Shown here piece after piece: positions 1 through 13,900 of a stretch of 64,000 bases of DNA. The notes under the pieces were generated by a model. It did no database searches. It was not told where the DNA came from and saw only the letters and a program-made list of their open reading frames with translations. The translations under genes and the position numbers were made by a program. The stretch is from Daphnia carinata (lineage: Eukaryota; Arthropoda; Branchiopoda; Diplostraca; Daphniidae), in the NCBI RefSeq assembly GCF_022539665.2, contig NC_081340.1:5269357-5333356 (forward strand). The letters are read 5' to 3'. Numbering within the stretch: position 1 is the first letter of the stretch; every line of letters begins with the position of its first letter.

Positions 1-3000
1 CTTGGCACTCGAGCCGAGTTGATTCGTATAGCGTGACTGTCAATTGTTGGCTAACAGCCGGGCCGACGTTGACGATCATCGGCGAGTCTGTTGGAAAACA
101 AAAAACACAGTTGGTTCTCATCAGTTAAAAATGCCACAACCATTTCCCTCACGATTTGTTTGTTTAAATGCGGAGGTAGTTCAATATTATGCATAACACA
201 AAAAGAAAGTCGTTTGGATGCTGACTTACATTTGATGTCGATGGGGATGGTGATGAGATTGGAAGTTCCAATCGTGTTTTTAGCTTCGCACGAGTAGGTG
301 GCAGAGTCTTTGCGCGTGACCGGCGAGAATTCCAGCGTCTCCTGGAAACTGTAAATGTCGCCCATGCTGCCGGCCGACGGGGCTTTGTTCGTCATCGGAG
401 TGCCACCCACTCGGCGCCAGATGACCGTGGCCGGAGGGTTGGCGTCCGCCAGACAGCGCAACGAGACGGAATCGATGTTCTCTTCTAGGTCGACCGTCGG
501 AGTCCCGACTAGAGACACTTCCGGAGCGTCTGTTATGATTATTTGTTTAAAAAAAAATTTGAATAATGAAAATGAATGATAAACGTTTGCACGAGGATTT
601 CGAAAAATGAAAATTTGTCTAGTGAAGATGGAAAGAAAGAAAGAAAAAAACGGATGTTGGACTTACAGTGGATGTCGAGCGTGACGGACGATTCCCGGCT
701 CTTGGTCGGATAGGCCTCGTGGAGGGCGACACACCTCAGCAATTTCGAGTGATCCGTCTTGTTGAAGGTGTAGGTGAGCGTCGAGACGGCCATCCACGTT
801 TTGACCTTGCCAATGTCGGTCGTGTTGGTCTGGTTGTACTGGCCGACGAGTTCGCGCTGGTCGAGGAACCACTTGACGTTGGCGGCCGGGTTCCCGCCGC
901 GGCTCAGACACCGGATCGTGGCCTCTTTACCCGCAGACAGTGTCAGGTTGCCACCGTTGGCGATCGGGCTCAGTTCCACTTCCAGTTGCGGAGGGCTAGG
1001 CGGAACTGCCATTCAAAAAAAAAAAACGTAACAAATTTAATTGCTGATTAAGTGGAACACACATTTTGAACACACAAAATGTCGGAGTTCCCGTTGGGAT
1101 ACATTTTCGTTCGTAATTAGACGAAAATGTAGAGCGACACCTCCACACATTTTTTTTTTTTTTTTGTTTTCACAGCGAGAACTCGAAAGTAACCGAGACG
1201 AATGAACTCTGAGAAACACTTACACACAAAGACGCATAGGGAAAAAAAAAAGAACGAAAAAGTCTTGCCGCAGTTCAAGGTGAGAAATAAAGAAGAAAAA
1301 AAGAGACGGGAATACGGCAGGTTCCGTCAGTGGGAAATGCAACAGAATTTTTTCTCATTTTCTTTTCGTCTGCACGTTATTTTCCTGTACAATTTCCTTC
1401 AATTTTTCTTTATCCTTTTTTTTTTCTTTCTTTCTTTTCTTACTACTTATACTAATACTACCACACCACCGCGCTACAGTACGTACAGAGCAACTGCAAG
1501 TAACTGCAGTAACTCTCCCAACTCATCATACCTCGAACGACGAGCCGGGCCGGGTCGGAGGTCAAGGCGTCCTGCGCATCGAATGACGATGCGGTTACCT
1601 GCGCGTTCAACCGAAAAAGAGAGAGAGAAAAAAAAGGGAAACATTTTAAAATAAAATAAAGGAAAAACCACAACGATTTTTAATAATAGCATAGAAACAA
1701 CATGGCGCGGATATGAGGGCCAACGAAATTTCAAAGTATGGAAACATGAGATTAAAAACACACAACATAAACACGTTTGGGGGTATAAGGGTTAAAATTC
1801 TCTATCCCACGTTTTTTTTTTTTTTTGTTCGGGTTTGCCTATTTTTCTAAAGGAACTTTTACTTCAAATTCAATCGAAATTATTGAGGCAAACAGTATTC
1901 ACGGCAAAACCTGAACTACGTGCAGTTGCGCAATGAAAAATGCGCGCCATGCTCACAGGAAATGCTTCAAATACTTTGAATGTAATACCCACTCAACAGC
2001 AACAACAAAGACACACAGACACACACAAAATTCTAAATGGAATGGAAGGAAAAAAAAAATAATTCGAAAGGGAAAAAAAGAAAGAAAGAAAAAAAGGGGG
2101 AAACAACATACCTGGCATTCCCATTCTCCGGCATCCAGATCGGCGCGGGCGGCGGATATCCGTAGGCTGCAATCGCCCAAATCGGGAGAACTGACCCATT
2201 CGTATTTCCCAGGGTAAATTCCGACCGGCTATTCGAAAAAGATAAAAAGACATTCCACGGCAGCCGCAGAGAGAAACACGCGTGAATAACAAAACGAAAA
2301 AAAAAAAGAATGTGAAAATTCAGAAATAAAAAAGGTGATGACCTTTTAAACAACAACAAAAAAAAACAGACGTACTTTGCCATCTTTCTGCCAGACACAT
2401 TGGCCTTTCTTGTTGAAAACTCTGCAAGGCATGATCACGATCTCGCCGGGATTGGCTTCGGTGTATTGCGGTTCTCGGTCGAATTGCTGCATCCCTGCAC
2501 GTGCGTGACGGAGCGTCCGTCATTAAAAAAAAAAAAAAAAAAAAAAAAATAGATTTTCCGTCATCAGATTCGTCATCGTGTGCGTACAAACGGCAGCATT
2601 TCATGAAAAGATAAAAAGGAAAGAAAACAATTATTATATAAGTTGCCTTTCTCCTTTGAAGTTGCGATTTATTTCTTTTCTGTACTCTCTTTCGAGTACC
2701 AAAAAAAAAAAAAAGAAGCTTTCCCCTCCGTCAAAAAAAAAATGTACGCATCGTTGAATTCTTTTTTTTTTTCTTCGAAATTTACATTATCTCCGGATTA
2801 ATATTCAAATGTTGAGAGATCACGGCAAACCGCTAAACACGCTGCAGATTCATCTCTCCTCCACCCCTCGTTTTTTTTTTTTTTTGAACGAATAAAAATA
2901 AGAGGATGCGGAGAGATGAGTACAACCGGAAACGTTCCGGTCGTGTTGCAAAAGATGGATAGTATTTTTTTTTTTTCAAAAAGCGGAAGCGCCCATTCTT

Positions 3001-6000
3001 TTGTGCGCGCACTCCCTCGTGAGTACCAAACAGTTGAGAGATGACGGCCCCACACGCACAAACAAGTCAAATAGCAGAGTCAACATCCGTATCAGCTCGC
3101 ATAGACTAGATTTTTTTTTCCCTCCAAAAACATATACATTATTCATCCTGTTCCAGTACCAGATATATTTAAAAGAGAGAGAGAGAGAGAGAGAAAAAAG
3201 AAAAAAAAAAAGATATACGCCCTCATATCCGGAATATGAGATCACGCATCGGTTCCCTCTCTCTTCTTTTTTTAAAAGTCCCATCTTTCCACACATTGAT
3301 GATGATGATGATGGTCTCTAGCCTGGAAATATTCCTTGCACATCTCCGATATAATGACATGATTATATTCGGCGCGGTGAGTCTGCACTCTTTTAGGCTC
3401 TCTTTTAAATTTCCATTACGTTTGTTATTACTTTTATGATAGTGATGATTCTCGTTTTTTTTTCTCTCTCCAGCAAACCCCTTTTATTGTGTTATTTCGT
3501 ACAAACTTTGAAAACATCGGAAAAAAAAAAAAGAACATCAGCGTTCGCTAGAGGCTATTAAAAGAGCCACCATGAATTTACCACCACGGTTTAGGACTAC
3601 CTTATACTTCTAATGGCCGTGTGGGGGGGAGCCCTGATTGATAATCATGTCTATACGGAGTTGTGCGTAGTATAACATCAGGGTACCGTTGATTAACCGC
3701 TCTTAAAAATAATAAAAAAGAAAGAAAAAGGAGGAAAAATTGAGAGGAGGTCCAACTGAAAAAAGAAAAAAAAAACTTCTTCTAAAAGATAATTACCGCG
3801 TCTGTGTGTGTCTTGCTTCGTGGGTGGGTTTTTTTTCCCTATCCGAGGCACGAGTCCCTTCCTTCTTTTTTTCGTTGTTCCCTTCTCAACATCTCAATAG
3901 AGAGTGTATATTATCTACTATATATATACATACTCTGCTGTCTTCAAGATGGAATTATTACGAAATTCTCTTTTTTTTTTTTTGTCTTTTCTTCTCGTTT
4001 TTTTTTTGTGGTGGTAATGCTTAGAAACTTAAAAAAAAAAAAAGAACCGCGTGCGCCTTTATTTTTTTTTTCGGGATGCTGCATGCAGAGAGAAATTCAA
4101 ATAAGTAACCTCTCCCAGAAAAGAACAAAAAAAAAACTTTACTATACGAACGTGTAGTACCCGAGCAACTATACCATCATCATCAAAAGGAAAAAGGACG
4201 GGAGGGGGCCACCCAGCACGAATTTTTTTTTTTTTTTTACAAACACGACCTTGGATTCTTTTGATTTGAAGGTAATGCTACTTAGAGGTAAGAGAGCCAA
4301 AGAGTAGTACGGCGCGGCAAGAGAGTACAGGGCAAAAAGAGATTTTGAGGCAAAGGGGAAAATTATTCACGGGCGCAGTTCAATCCTTTTCTTCTTTATC
4401 CTTGTGAACTCTAGCGGCTGCCCGCTCTATTATGAACCCCCCCCCCACATAGACAGACAAGAGTATTACTCTGATAGACGTTGGAGGAAAAAAAAACGAG
4501 CTTTCTTCACTTGAGAAATAGTTTTGAAAATTCTTTCACGCTTCAAACTTTTCGTCCGCATTAATAAAAAAAGGCGGGTGGGTTCTTTTTTTTCCTTATT
4601 TTGTCTAGTGGAAGAAAATAAGTAAAGGATGCGCTCGTTTAAGATTTTCAAATGAAGATGGACGAAAACGGAATTCATCAAGGAGAGAAGGTTTGTAGCG
4701 TAAGAGATTGTTATCCCCCGCCCAGCATCAATGGAAATGATTGTCCTTCCTCGGCTGTCAAACCAATACAACAATAGGCCACGCTTTGAGATAGAGAGAG
4801 AAAAAAAAAATTCTCTTATTTTTCGTGCGTGTACGGAATAAAGAGAAAGGGGCCCTGTCAATCCATCCGAGTGTGTCTACATAACCAAACGGACTGTAAT
4901 ACGAAAAAGAGAAAAAGAAAAAAAAATGGAGAGAAATCCCGTCGTCGGGCCGCCGCCGTCGCTCGGCGGGGGCGTTGGCTCTGTATCGGCGCATTCAAAT
5001 TTCCATAGAAATTTCTTTTAGACAGCGCGTACGTATACATAATATCGCATGGCCCTTTTTTTTTTTCTCGCAGTGCTTCTCCAATAGATGATGTTCGATA
5101 CTCAAGGGCGTTCTTCCCTTCTCTACGGAACGTGCGCCAATGCTTTAACGCAACACCTTTTCATCCTTCGTCGTCGTCGCCCCGTCCATCGTTATATATA
5201 TGCTAATCTAACAAGCAGACAGAGGGGGAGGGAGACCCTGCGGTTGCAGGGGTGTAAAAAAAAAAAAAAATAAAATAAAGCTTCAAGTCCACATGTCAAT
5301 ATTATCACTACTACGATTATGTTTCCAGGACTCCCTTTGGGGTTTTTTTTCCACCCCCCTCCCTAATAAAAGAAATTCTTTGGGTAAAAAAAAAAAAAGA
5401 AAGCGAGAAATGTTGGTTGACGTCATTTTCTTTTTGTCATCTTTAATACGTAGCCACAAAAAAAAAAGTTACTGGGGGATCTAGTGACTCTTGTGTCATA
5501 ACACGTCAATACGTTGAATATACATGGAACTATAGGGGGGAAAAGCCCTTTCTTTAAATACAAATATAAAATTTAAAAAAAACACTAAAGTATTATTTCC
5601 AAAAAAAAAACAAAAAAACAAAAAAAACATTGGATAGGCGAGGACACTTATGGGGGGCCTTCAATTGTCGACCGTTTGGCGACTATGGGCGTTAGGACAA
5701 CAACGACAAAAGGTAAATAAAACTTTTTTCAATGTATCGTGTTCCCTTGGACTAGTAGATCTAGTAGTTATCCTATTGTGTGTCTATCTTTTTTTGTTTA
5801 GCATGTAGTCCACTAGAAGGGAGGATTATCGTCTAGCCGTCAAAATAACAGGTTCTCCCCTTTTATTATGATTTTTTTTTGTAGTTGTTTGTTTGTTATA
5901 AAGTGTATAACAAGGGCTCGTCATGAAGAAAGAAAACGGATCAAAGTCAACTGAGCTGGTGGTGTCTTAGCGCATTGGAAACTCTTTTGACAGGTCAAAT

Positions 6001-6811
6001 GTTCAGTCGTGCGTGTAAAGAGAGTCAACAAAACAAAAAATATCGTGGTCGACTTGATAGGGGAAAATGGACAGAGTCACTTCCCCCTGTCAAATGCAAC
6101 TTAAGCGACATAGATAAAGTGCACCAATCAAACAGCCCGGATAGTAGAAACTCAATACGTCCTTTCCCTTACTCTTTTATGTCCCTTTCTTTAAAGCAAA
6201 AAAAAAATTTAATTTGAAATTTAAACCTTGGGGTTGCCTATTATGTGTCTCTTGTAATATCTAACGGAATAACAATCGTGGCCGAATAAGAGCAATAAAG
6301 GAGCTAGATAAAAACGTATTCACGCAAGTAGGAGAAAGGCAAACAAGAGACAAACAAAACACTCGAAATGAAGAAGTTTGTTTCTTTTTTTTTGTTTTTT
6401 TTTTTTTTGTTTGTTACCTGCTTGCCACTAAATGAGCCTTAGGCACCGGGAGCAGCCCACGGAGCGCTCATTAACGTTTTGTTTCACAAAGAAATAAATA
6501 AATAAAAAAAAAATCTGTTCTTATACTACGGTATCATTCGTGTACATCTGTGGCAGTTACAAACAAAAAAAAAATGGACTGGCAAATAAATTGCTACACC
6601 GGGTGGTACGGGAGTAACGCAACCTGCTGCGCGTACACAGATGCGTTCCCTTTTGATTTGTCCCATTTTTTTTTTTCAACTTTTAATTGTCGACTTTAAT
6701 GACGAATTTTTTTGTTTTTTTGTACCTTGGGTCATCGAGGTTTGGACGCAAAAGGCGGCAAAGAAGAACACCAGCACGGCGAATCGTAATTCCATTCTCA
6801 AAGAAACGCGA
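1..6811 (-). CDS. Immunoglobulin-superfamily adhesion protein, nephrin/Kirrel-like (3' end outside window)
   Basis: Coding exons read on the minus strand: 6795-6726 (start ATG), 2494-2376, 2228-2112, 1598-1532, 1005-667, 529-230 and 87-1. All joins are GT-AG and in phase, giving the first 366 residues. Exon 1 encodes a signal peptide beginning MELRFAVLVFFFAAFC. Exons 2-4 encode a first Ig domain (residues about 25-125): a Cys before CVWQKDGK, then GDCSLRI, then the closing WECQ. Exon 5 encodes a second Ig domain (Cys in IRCLSRGGNPAA, WF, Cys in LLRCVALHE), exon 6 a third (LRCLADANPP, then DSATYSCEAKN), and exon 7 starts a fourth (RLECQ). From exon 5 on, introns fall at Ig-domain boundaries in phase 1, as usual for IgSF genes. 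The family (Kirrel, nephrin, hibris, SYG) acts at the cell surface in cell recognition; the exact member is not resolved. Transmembrane and cytoplasmic parts would lie beyond position 1. The 5' edge 6811 is a predicted splice acceptor (GATAG) 16 bp before the ATG. Confidence 0.88.
2495..6725 (-). other. First coding intron of the Ig adhesion gene (4.2 kb), no gene seen
   Basis: The intron separates the signal-peptide exon from the first Ig exon. It is rich in A/T homopolymers (for example 25 A at 2525-2549) and holds a GA microsatellite near 3174-3193, a GAT repeat near 3298-3314 and a C run at 4437-4446. Its open frames are low-complexity translations of these tracts and show no protein family. 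A long first intron in an adhesion gene is a common place for enhancers, but no specific site can be supported here. Confidence 0.7.
2525..2549. repeat. Poly(A) homopolymer, example of many
   Basis: Twenty-five consecutive A residues, followed by AT-rich sequence. Similar tracts (9-26 A or T) recur throughout 1-20 kb and 35-42 kb but are much rarer in the compact gene block from 42 kb to 64 kb. There is no target-site duplication or retroelement body beside it, so a mononucleotide microsatellite is more likely than a retroposon tail. Confidence 0.8.
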
Positions 6812-7857
6812 CTATCGCACAAGTTGTAAGAAGCAATTTTCGCTCCCGGTCAGTTTCAAACGATTTTCAAAAAACAAAAAATCTCGTGTCGTCTGATGAC
6901 AACGTAAAAAACTGTTTCACTCGACAAGGAGAACACCTGCGAAAAATAGCGGGCCAATGGCTCGGGAAAAAAAAAGGAAACGGTAAACTTTTTGTGAATG
7001 CGATTTTTCTACACGTCCGCTACAGTCCACGTTCGGAAAGCAACTGATTGAAACATCGTAGAGACAGGGGGAAAAGCACGAGGCTGAAGAAATATTTTTT
7101 TTTTTTTTTTTGGCCGAGGCGCGAGCAACAGCGCAGGAGGTCGGGTGGGAGGGAGATGTTTCAAACTCTAGGCGCAGTGTGTAACAGCCCCGGAGAACAT
7201 GTGGTGGGAAAAGAGGAGGAGGGCGTCACCTATTCTTCCCAAGCCAGGAAGGGATGAGGAGGAAAAGAAGAGAAACGGTTCCCGCCCATCAGGTATACAC
7301 TTTTTTTTTCTCTCTCATTCTGCGTGTGTTCAGAGTCTATAGCGCCGCAATATTCCCATACACCTCCGACAAAAAAAAAAAAAAAAAAAAAAAAAAGAAT
7401 TAAAAAAAAAGGAATTTTTATAAGAAAAGTCGACGAGAGACACACAATAAAGAAGAAGTTTTCCTTGAACAAAATGAAAATAAGCAAATATGAACACATT
7501 CCCCCCATGTTTCGGTGCCAACAAACCATTCACATGGGTTCTATTCTGCGCTGTACATGGCCGCCTCGTGCTGTGGGTCCTCTTTTCTTCCGAGAAGTGA
7601 TTCTCTTAAATGAATTAGTCGGCGTCGGTCAATAAACGTATTGTGTAGGCCAAAAAAAAGGGAATTCTTTCTTTCCTTTTGTCCCCCCCCCCTCCCTTCC
7701 TCGTTTCAATTGTACAACGAGTTTTGCCGAATAGAATAGAAGGAGATCTATTGATGCCGACATCACGCTAGAATCGAATCACGACCAAGTTCTTCCACCA
7801 CCACCACCCAAGTCAAAGAAACAACAAGTCGAAATAAAAGAATGTTTTTTAACGTAC

Positions 7858-7919
7858 CGAAGTAGAAAACCACCAGCGCCGACGTCGTCGTTTCAATTCA
7901 TCAAGTCACGATGGCAGAT
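7858..7919 (-). other. Probable 5'UTR exon of the Ig adhesion gene
   Basis: On the minus strand a long pyrimidine tract ends in ACGCAG at 7920 and is followed by 62 bp of mixed sequence, then a strong donor (CG then GTACGTT at 7857-7851). The next acceptor in the same direction is the one just upstream of the signal-peptide ATG. There is no useful reading frame, so a noncoding leader exon is the simplest reading. If it is real, transcription starts upstream of 7919, in the gene-poor 8-20 kb region. RNA evidence is lacking. Confidence 0.4.
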
Positions 7920-10900
7920 CTGCGTAAAAAGAAAAGAAAAAAAAAAAAAGATTAATCAGACAATCCATCAATTGTTGTTGTTGTAACCATCGATCGGTCT
8001 AATGAATAGCTCGTGTTATGATACAAACACGCACTGGCTGCTAACGAACCCAAAAATTGCGCATGAGAAAATAAATGCGTAAAAGGCCAACTCGGTTAAT
8101 CGAATAAAGAGAGAGGGGAAAAAAAAAATGGACATTGTATGCAAAGGTAAGAATTTAAAAAAGAGAGTTTGCCTACTGTCTATACCGATACGCGTAGTGT
8201 GGAAGAAAATGCTATTGCGTATAGACGTTTGAGGGTGGTCCCCGCCGGGTGAGCTTTTGATATATCTTTTAGGTTATTAATCGTGGGAGATCTTTTCTTG
8301 TGTACAGACTGCATGCCCCGTGGCAATGCGGCTGTGGAGCTGGGAGGTCATTATTATATATATACGAGGTGGATTGATTCACGCTCCGATGTTTAATAGC
8401 TCGTAAACTAAACAAAAAAAAATAATAAATAAATAACATCCCCCTTCTTTTTTCTTCCAAAAAAAAAAAAAAAAAAAAGCCTATTCCTTTTTTCGATGTT
8501 GTTTAGCCTATTACGACCTAGACGGACACAGTTCTCTTATTGCCACTCAAGAAATCGTGCAGAGTTCGGTCCTTTTTCTTTTCCCAAAAAAAAGAAAACG
8601 TCGTCAGGAAACGGTCACTGAGTTTTCTCCTTCTTCTTTGATCTGTGTGTGGTTCATCACGACATGGACGACAAAACAGCGATGGAAAAATGTCGTTATG
8701 ATTATTATTTCCCCCCCAGTGGGCTGAGTGCAGCTCTTCAATTGTTTTTCCCGAGCGGTGATTCTCTCTTTTTTTTTTTTTTTTTTTTCTCTTAGTTATC
8801 ATAACGAGACGCAATGCTAACAACAAAGTTGCCTTTTGGGATAAAGAAAGCTAACGCTAACATGCTAATGCACGTTTCTTTTTGAAACCCACCCCCTCTC
8901 TACCTACGTCCTTTTTTTCTCTTGTCCCCGCGTAGTCTGGAAGAAGAAAAAAAAAAAAAAGACGTGACTTTGTGTCTCTTCTTCCGCTTTCTTGACTCTT
9001 CGAGAGATCTCTGCTAGAAGATAATATTTCGACGAGCACGGCCAGCAAGTGAAAAAAAAAAAAATGGGAAATAATAAACAGATTTTGAAGAAAAGAGCCG
9101 AGCAATGGACCGCATAAATATAAGGAGCTTAACTCTCGTCAAGTGAGGAGGTGGACACAAAAGCGGCTGTGCATTCCCTCTCATTTAAACGAAAATTGTC
9201 AAAAAAAAAAAAAAAAAAAAAAAAGGAGGAAGAAGCTTCAAGTGTAGCGAAGGGGAGGGAATGTGTCGTCCGTCTCACTAAAAAAAAAAAGAATTTTACC
9301 GATGACTCCTAAGCAGAATATTATTTTTTTTTTTCTACGAGGGCATGTTCGAGTAGGGGCGTTGGCTTGTATGCGGGGTTTTTTTTTCCAGATTCCCTAG
9401 CGCGCGGTTATGTGAAAGTAACAGCCAGCCCAGGAGCACTTACGATTTTTGTTTGGAAAATGCGATCGCGCCCCCCTTCTGTTTTTAGACGAAGAAAAAA
9501 CGTTCGAAATGTCAACCGCAGCTGCTAAAATCATGTCAGTGATAACCTAAACGGTAAAGAGGCCCGACAGTGCCACATCTCTCTTTTGACAGATTCTTCT
9601 TCGGTTTCGCTGAAAATTATGGAAAAATATTCCGAGAGTTGCACACGCCTGCCGCAAGAAAACGGTTTTTTTTTTGTTCTCGTTTCTTTTCGATGTGACG
9701 GAACAGCGGATGCCTCTCGGCTATCTGATGATTCCTACATGCCCATATTCCACCGAAGGGAAAAGTGAAAAGCGGCGGCATATATTTATAGCTGTTTATT
9801 AAGATGGAATGGAACGAGGGGGGCCTCTAAACCAAAGCGCCTAGCCCAGAAGCTACGCACACAACGCGTCTGTTTCTCCTTTTCTTTCGAACAATTTAGA
9901 CTTTTGAAAAGCAGCTGTTTGTTGCGAGCTGCATTTCTCTATCGCGCGGTGGGTCTCTTTCACTTTTTTTTTTTTTTTTTTTTGGCTTGTGGTGTCTGTG
10001 ACGAAATCGAACCTTTTTTTTTTTGTGTTTTGTCTCCTTTCATTTCCCTTTTGATGGAATCTATTGGCCGGAATAAAGGAAAGAGAAAAGATTCCTAAAC
10101 ACAAAAGGCGTAATAATAAAATAATAATATGAAAAAAAAAAAAAAAAAAAGAATTCTTCCACCTCTCATTCCTCAAAAGAAAAAAAAATATCTTTCCTTC
10201 TTGTTCGAACATACGTTTTCCCATGTTATAATCGATTGTCCGGTTCTGTACGGTCCGGCCTTTTCTTATGTGTACACGTTACAATGGATAGGGAAAATAT
10301 AAAAAAAAAAAATAAAAGGGGCACCACCAACGTTGGTGGAGGGTCGAGCAGCTTCTTATCGTTTTTACCTTCAGCGAAAAAATCAAGGTGGTGGTCATGA
10401 AGAAGGGCCACACCAACTCCACACACACACCGCCCTCCCCCCAACTGGTCTAAAGAAGAAGAAGAAAAAAAACCTCCCCTGAAGAACGCTGTTGAGTTGT
10501 CTATATATCGCTCATGAGATTATTATTGTCTACATAGTGTAGTATAAGAGAGAAGACGCGCGCGTGTGTGTGTACCCCCCAGAAGAAATATACAGCCAGG
10601 TAGTGGAATAGGGCGGCCCACACAGCTGATGATCTTTTTTTCCTTGCTTGTTTTCTCGGCCGAGAGAGAGAAACTCACTGACAGATATGTTCATTAACGT
10701 AGGAACCTTTTGACTTGTCGAAATGTGGCCACACAGCGGGATTTCTATTCCGTAGATAATGTCGAAAAAAAAAAGCTACGTATTCAGGGAGGTCAGAAAA
10801 GAAGGAAATGTGTAGAGAGAGAAGGGGGGGGAGAGAGATTCAAGAGGGGCAACGGAGGAAAGAAAAAAAAAAAAATGATGAAATAACTTTGTTGATGTCT

Positions 10901-13900
10901 TCGTGGGAGCTCTCGACGTGCGCCCACCGCGACTCTTGAGGACTTTATCTTCCTGATTCCGGAAAAAAAATTCCCCGCATCCTTTTTTCTTTTTCTTAAA
11001 AGAAACATCTTTAAGGACATTTCATCTTTTGTCAAGTTACCCAACACAAAAGTGTACGTACATCTTTTTTTTTTTAAAACCTTTCCTACCCCCATTGGAT
11101 AAAAAAAAAATAATAATATTTTTGCTTTTTAGTGGACAGAGAAGAAGAATAAAAAAAAGGGATATGTACATTTTCAACAACTTGAAGAAAAAAAAAAAAA
11201 ATACTTTGGCCGTCATCGTTCGGATGTTTTTTCGAGGTAACACGGGGGTAGGAGACGTTGACAAAAGAAGAAGAAGAAGAAAAAAAAATCAAAGGCTGTA
11301 ACACACATTTCTAGCCATGTGACAACTGTTGGATATTCATACGAACTGACACGTCGTGTTACCCCACGCAATCCCCCTTGTATAGACGCATTCTGAATGG
11401 CTACGCGCACGTATAAAAGATTATCTTCCTCCCCACGCCAAAATGAATAGAAACGGTGAATGTTATACATGTTAGACACGGAATATGTCGGTATCATCTC
11501 CCTCCACCCCAAAGTTTTTTTAAAAACTACCGCCCAGTCAGTAGTATTCGTAACAATACTGCACAAAGAAAAAAGTATGACATTCTATTTAGTTGCACGT
11601 TCGATCATGTGTAGCGCAAGTTGGTCAGACATTTTCTTACCTTTTTTTTTTCCTGTTACTCTGGTACATGTCAGTGCACATGTTATTGTTGTTGGGGCGG
11701 TGGTGGGTTGTGTCCAACTATTGAAGGGGGGTCCTCTCTTCTCCAACGCATTTCTATCGCATTTTCTCTTTGATGATCGAGTGGAGATCGATGTGAATAG
11801 ATTGTTTCTACGCGCGCCCTCCACTTCATCTCCTCCTAGTAGAAAACAGAAAGAATCTATTATGTTTAGGCCTATGCACCACAAAAAAAAAAAAGAAGAA
11901 GAAGAAAGATGATGGGCATCAATGAGATGGCCGACCAAAACAACACACACAAGTTGGGCGGATTTCTCTGTGATGTACCTGTGCGGTTCTTAGGGGACCC
12001 CCAACAATTCGACTTAAGTCGGACGTTCGAGGTATTCCTGACAGTAAGACGTCAATGTTATTGGCCTCATTACTAGGCATGTTTTTGCGGGGGGGAGAGA
12101 TGTTTTAAAAAAGAAACGAAAAAGAAGCTAGAAAAAAAATGGGTATTTAAGTTCTTGTGGAAGAATAGAGAAGGTGTAGGGAAAGAATTGAGGGATTTAA
12201 AAAAAAAAAAAAAAGAAGACAAGACCACAGCCATATATCCCTCTCTTTATGTTAATTAAACAGTTCCTTACAACCCCGTCTACGTAGGTCTCCCCTTCGA
12301 CGCAAACTATTCAGGCTCTCTCTATTATGAATAAAAGATTATCTAAGCTCGGTGATTGTAGGGTTGGCTGTGTAAAGAGAGAAATGCACAAACGAATGAT
12401 ACAACTAAAATATAAATATCTGACTGTTAGTTATACATTTCTTATCTTTTTTTTTTTTTTTTTTTTTAACAATTCTACGTACGAAAAAAAAAGAAAAAAA
12501 GAAAACGAGTCGAACGATGACTTTGAAATTTCACGAAGAAAAAGTTTGTCCTTTTCGGCTGTACGACACAGCACATTCATCGATAATAGCGATTTTCCTT
12601 ACATTATTGTGTCCTTTTCTTTTTGCCTGTTGGCGACGTGACGCGTGAAATATGCAAAACGGCACGTTGTTTGCATTGAAACGCTGTCTTTTCTTTTCCC
12701 AATAATAATAAACTTCAGCGACATTTTTTTTTTCTAAACGCAGGAAAACGGCCAAAAAAGTCCCTATCTCATATCCTAGTAGAGAAACGCGTATTGTGTT
12801 AAATTTATCAACGTCAACAAAAATGAAAACATCGAAAGGCGTACGTGTAGCATCGGGTACGTATATTTACCCATTGTTTTTGGTAAACTAAGCATTTTTT
12901 GTTTTGTTTTTTTTGTTTTCTAGGCGACGGGGAAAAATTCCTTGTGGTGTATCTGTCCGAAAAAGACATGAGAAAGAAATGCTCAAAACAAAAGACGCTG
13001 AGAAAGAGAAAAAAGGGACCCCCGACGATCAAGTCCTGAACGCAAAAGCCATTTTTCAGTCTGCCAGTCGTTCGTATACGCAAATGGCGTGAAAAATGCC
13101 CCTCTTTTCTTTTCTTGCCTTTTTAAAGATTTTTTTTTTATTCCTTTTCTGATTGGGTGGGATGCTTTTTGTCCGGTTTGAGTAATGCGGTCAAAACACC
13201 GACTCAATTTTTCTTTTTTGTTTGCCCTTTGTGTTAGAGAAAACAAACGGAAATTAGATGGAGCCTAAAGTTGAAAATGCCCCAATATTCTGCCGTGCTA
13301 CACTTCAAACTACCCCAACGTGTTGTTGTTTTGTGGTTTCTAATTTAAAAAACGGAACAAAAAAATACAATGTGTTATCAACCCGGCTACAATGGGAGAA
13401 GCGCTCTCAACACATCTGGTTGTGGATACCTGTTAACTTCCTCCCCCCCCCCCCCACCGTCTGTACTAACGTCTTCATTTTGTGAAGGGTGGCTGCTGTT
13501 GGTACAAAAAAAAAAAAGCCAGCAGGTAAAGACTACGGTTGGGGCCGGCGCGCGTTTAACTTATCAGTAAAGACTTTTGCTTCTTAGAGGTCGACTTGAC
13601 AAGGGCCGACAATGAAGAAATGACTCTTTCCTGACTTGGTTTTTTTTTTCGTTATCTTTCTCTCCCCCCCATCAAACAAACATTTCTCAGGAGTAGCAAA
13701 CAGCTTTTAAGGTTAAAAAAAAAAATACCTTTTTTTTCTTCAAACTGCTTGTTTCTACCCCCCTCCCCCCCCCACACACACACACACAGGGAGAGATAAG
13801 AAGCTCTCGCTTTGTTAACCCAACCCGTGGCTCTTTTCTTTTTATCTGCCAATGATATTTCCCATAGCTCTATCTTTCTTGTGTCTATAATAACCCACGC

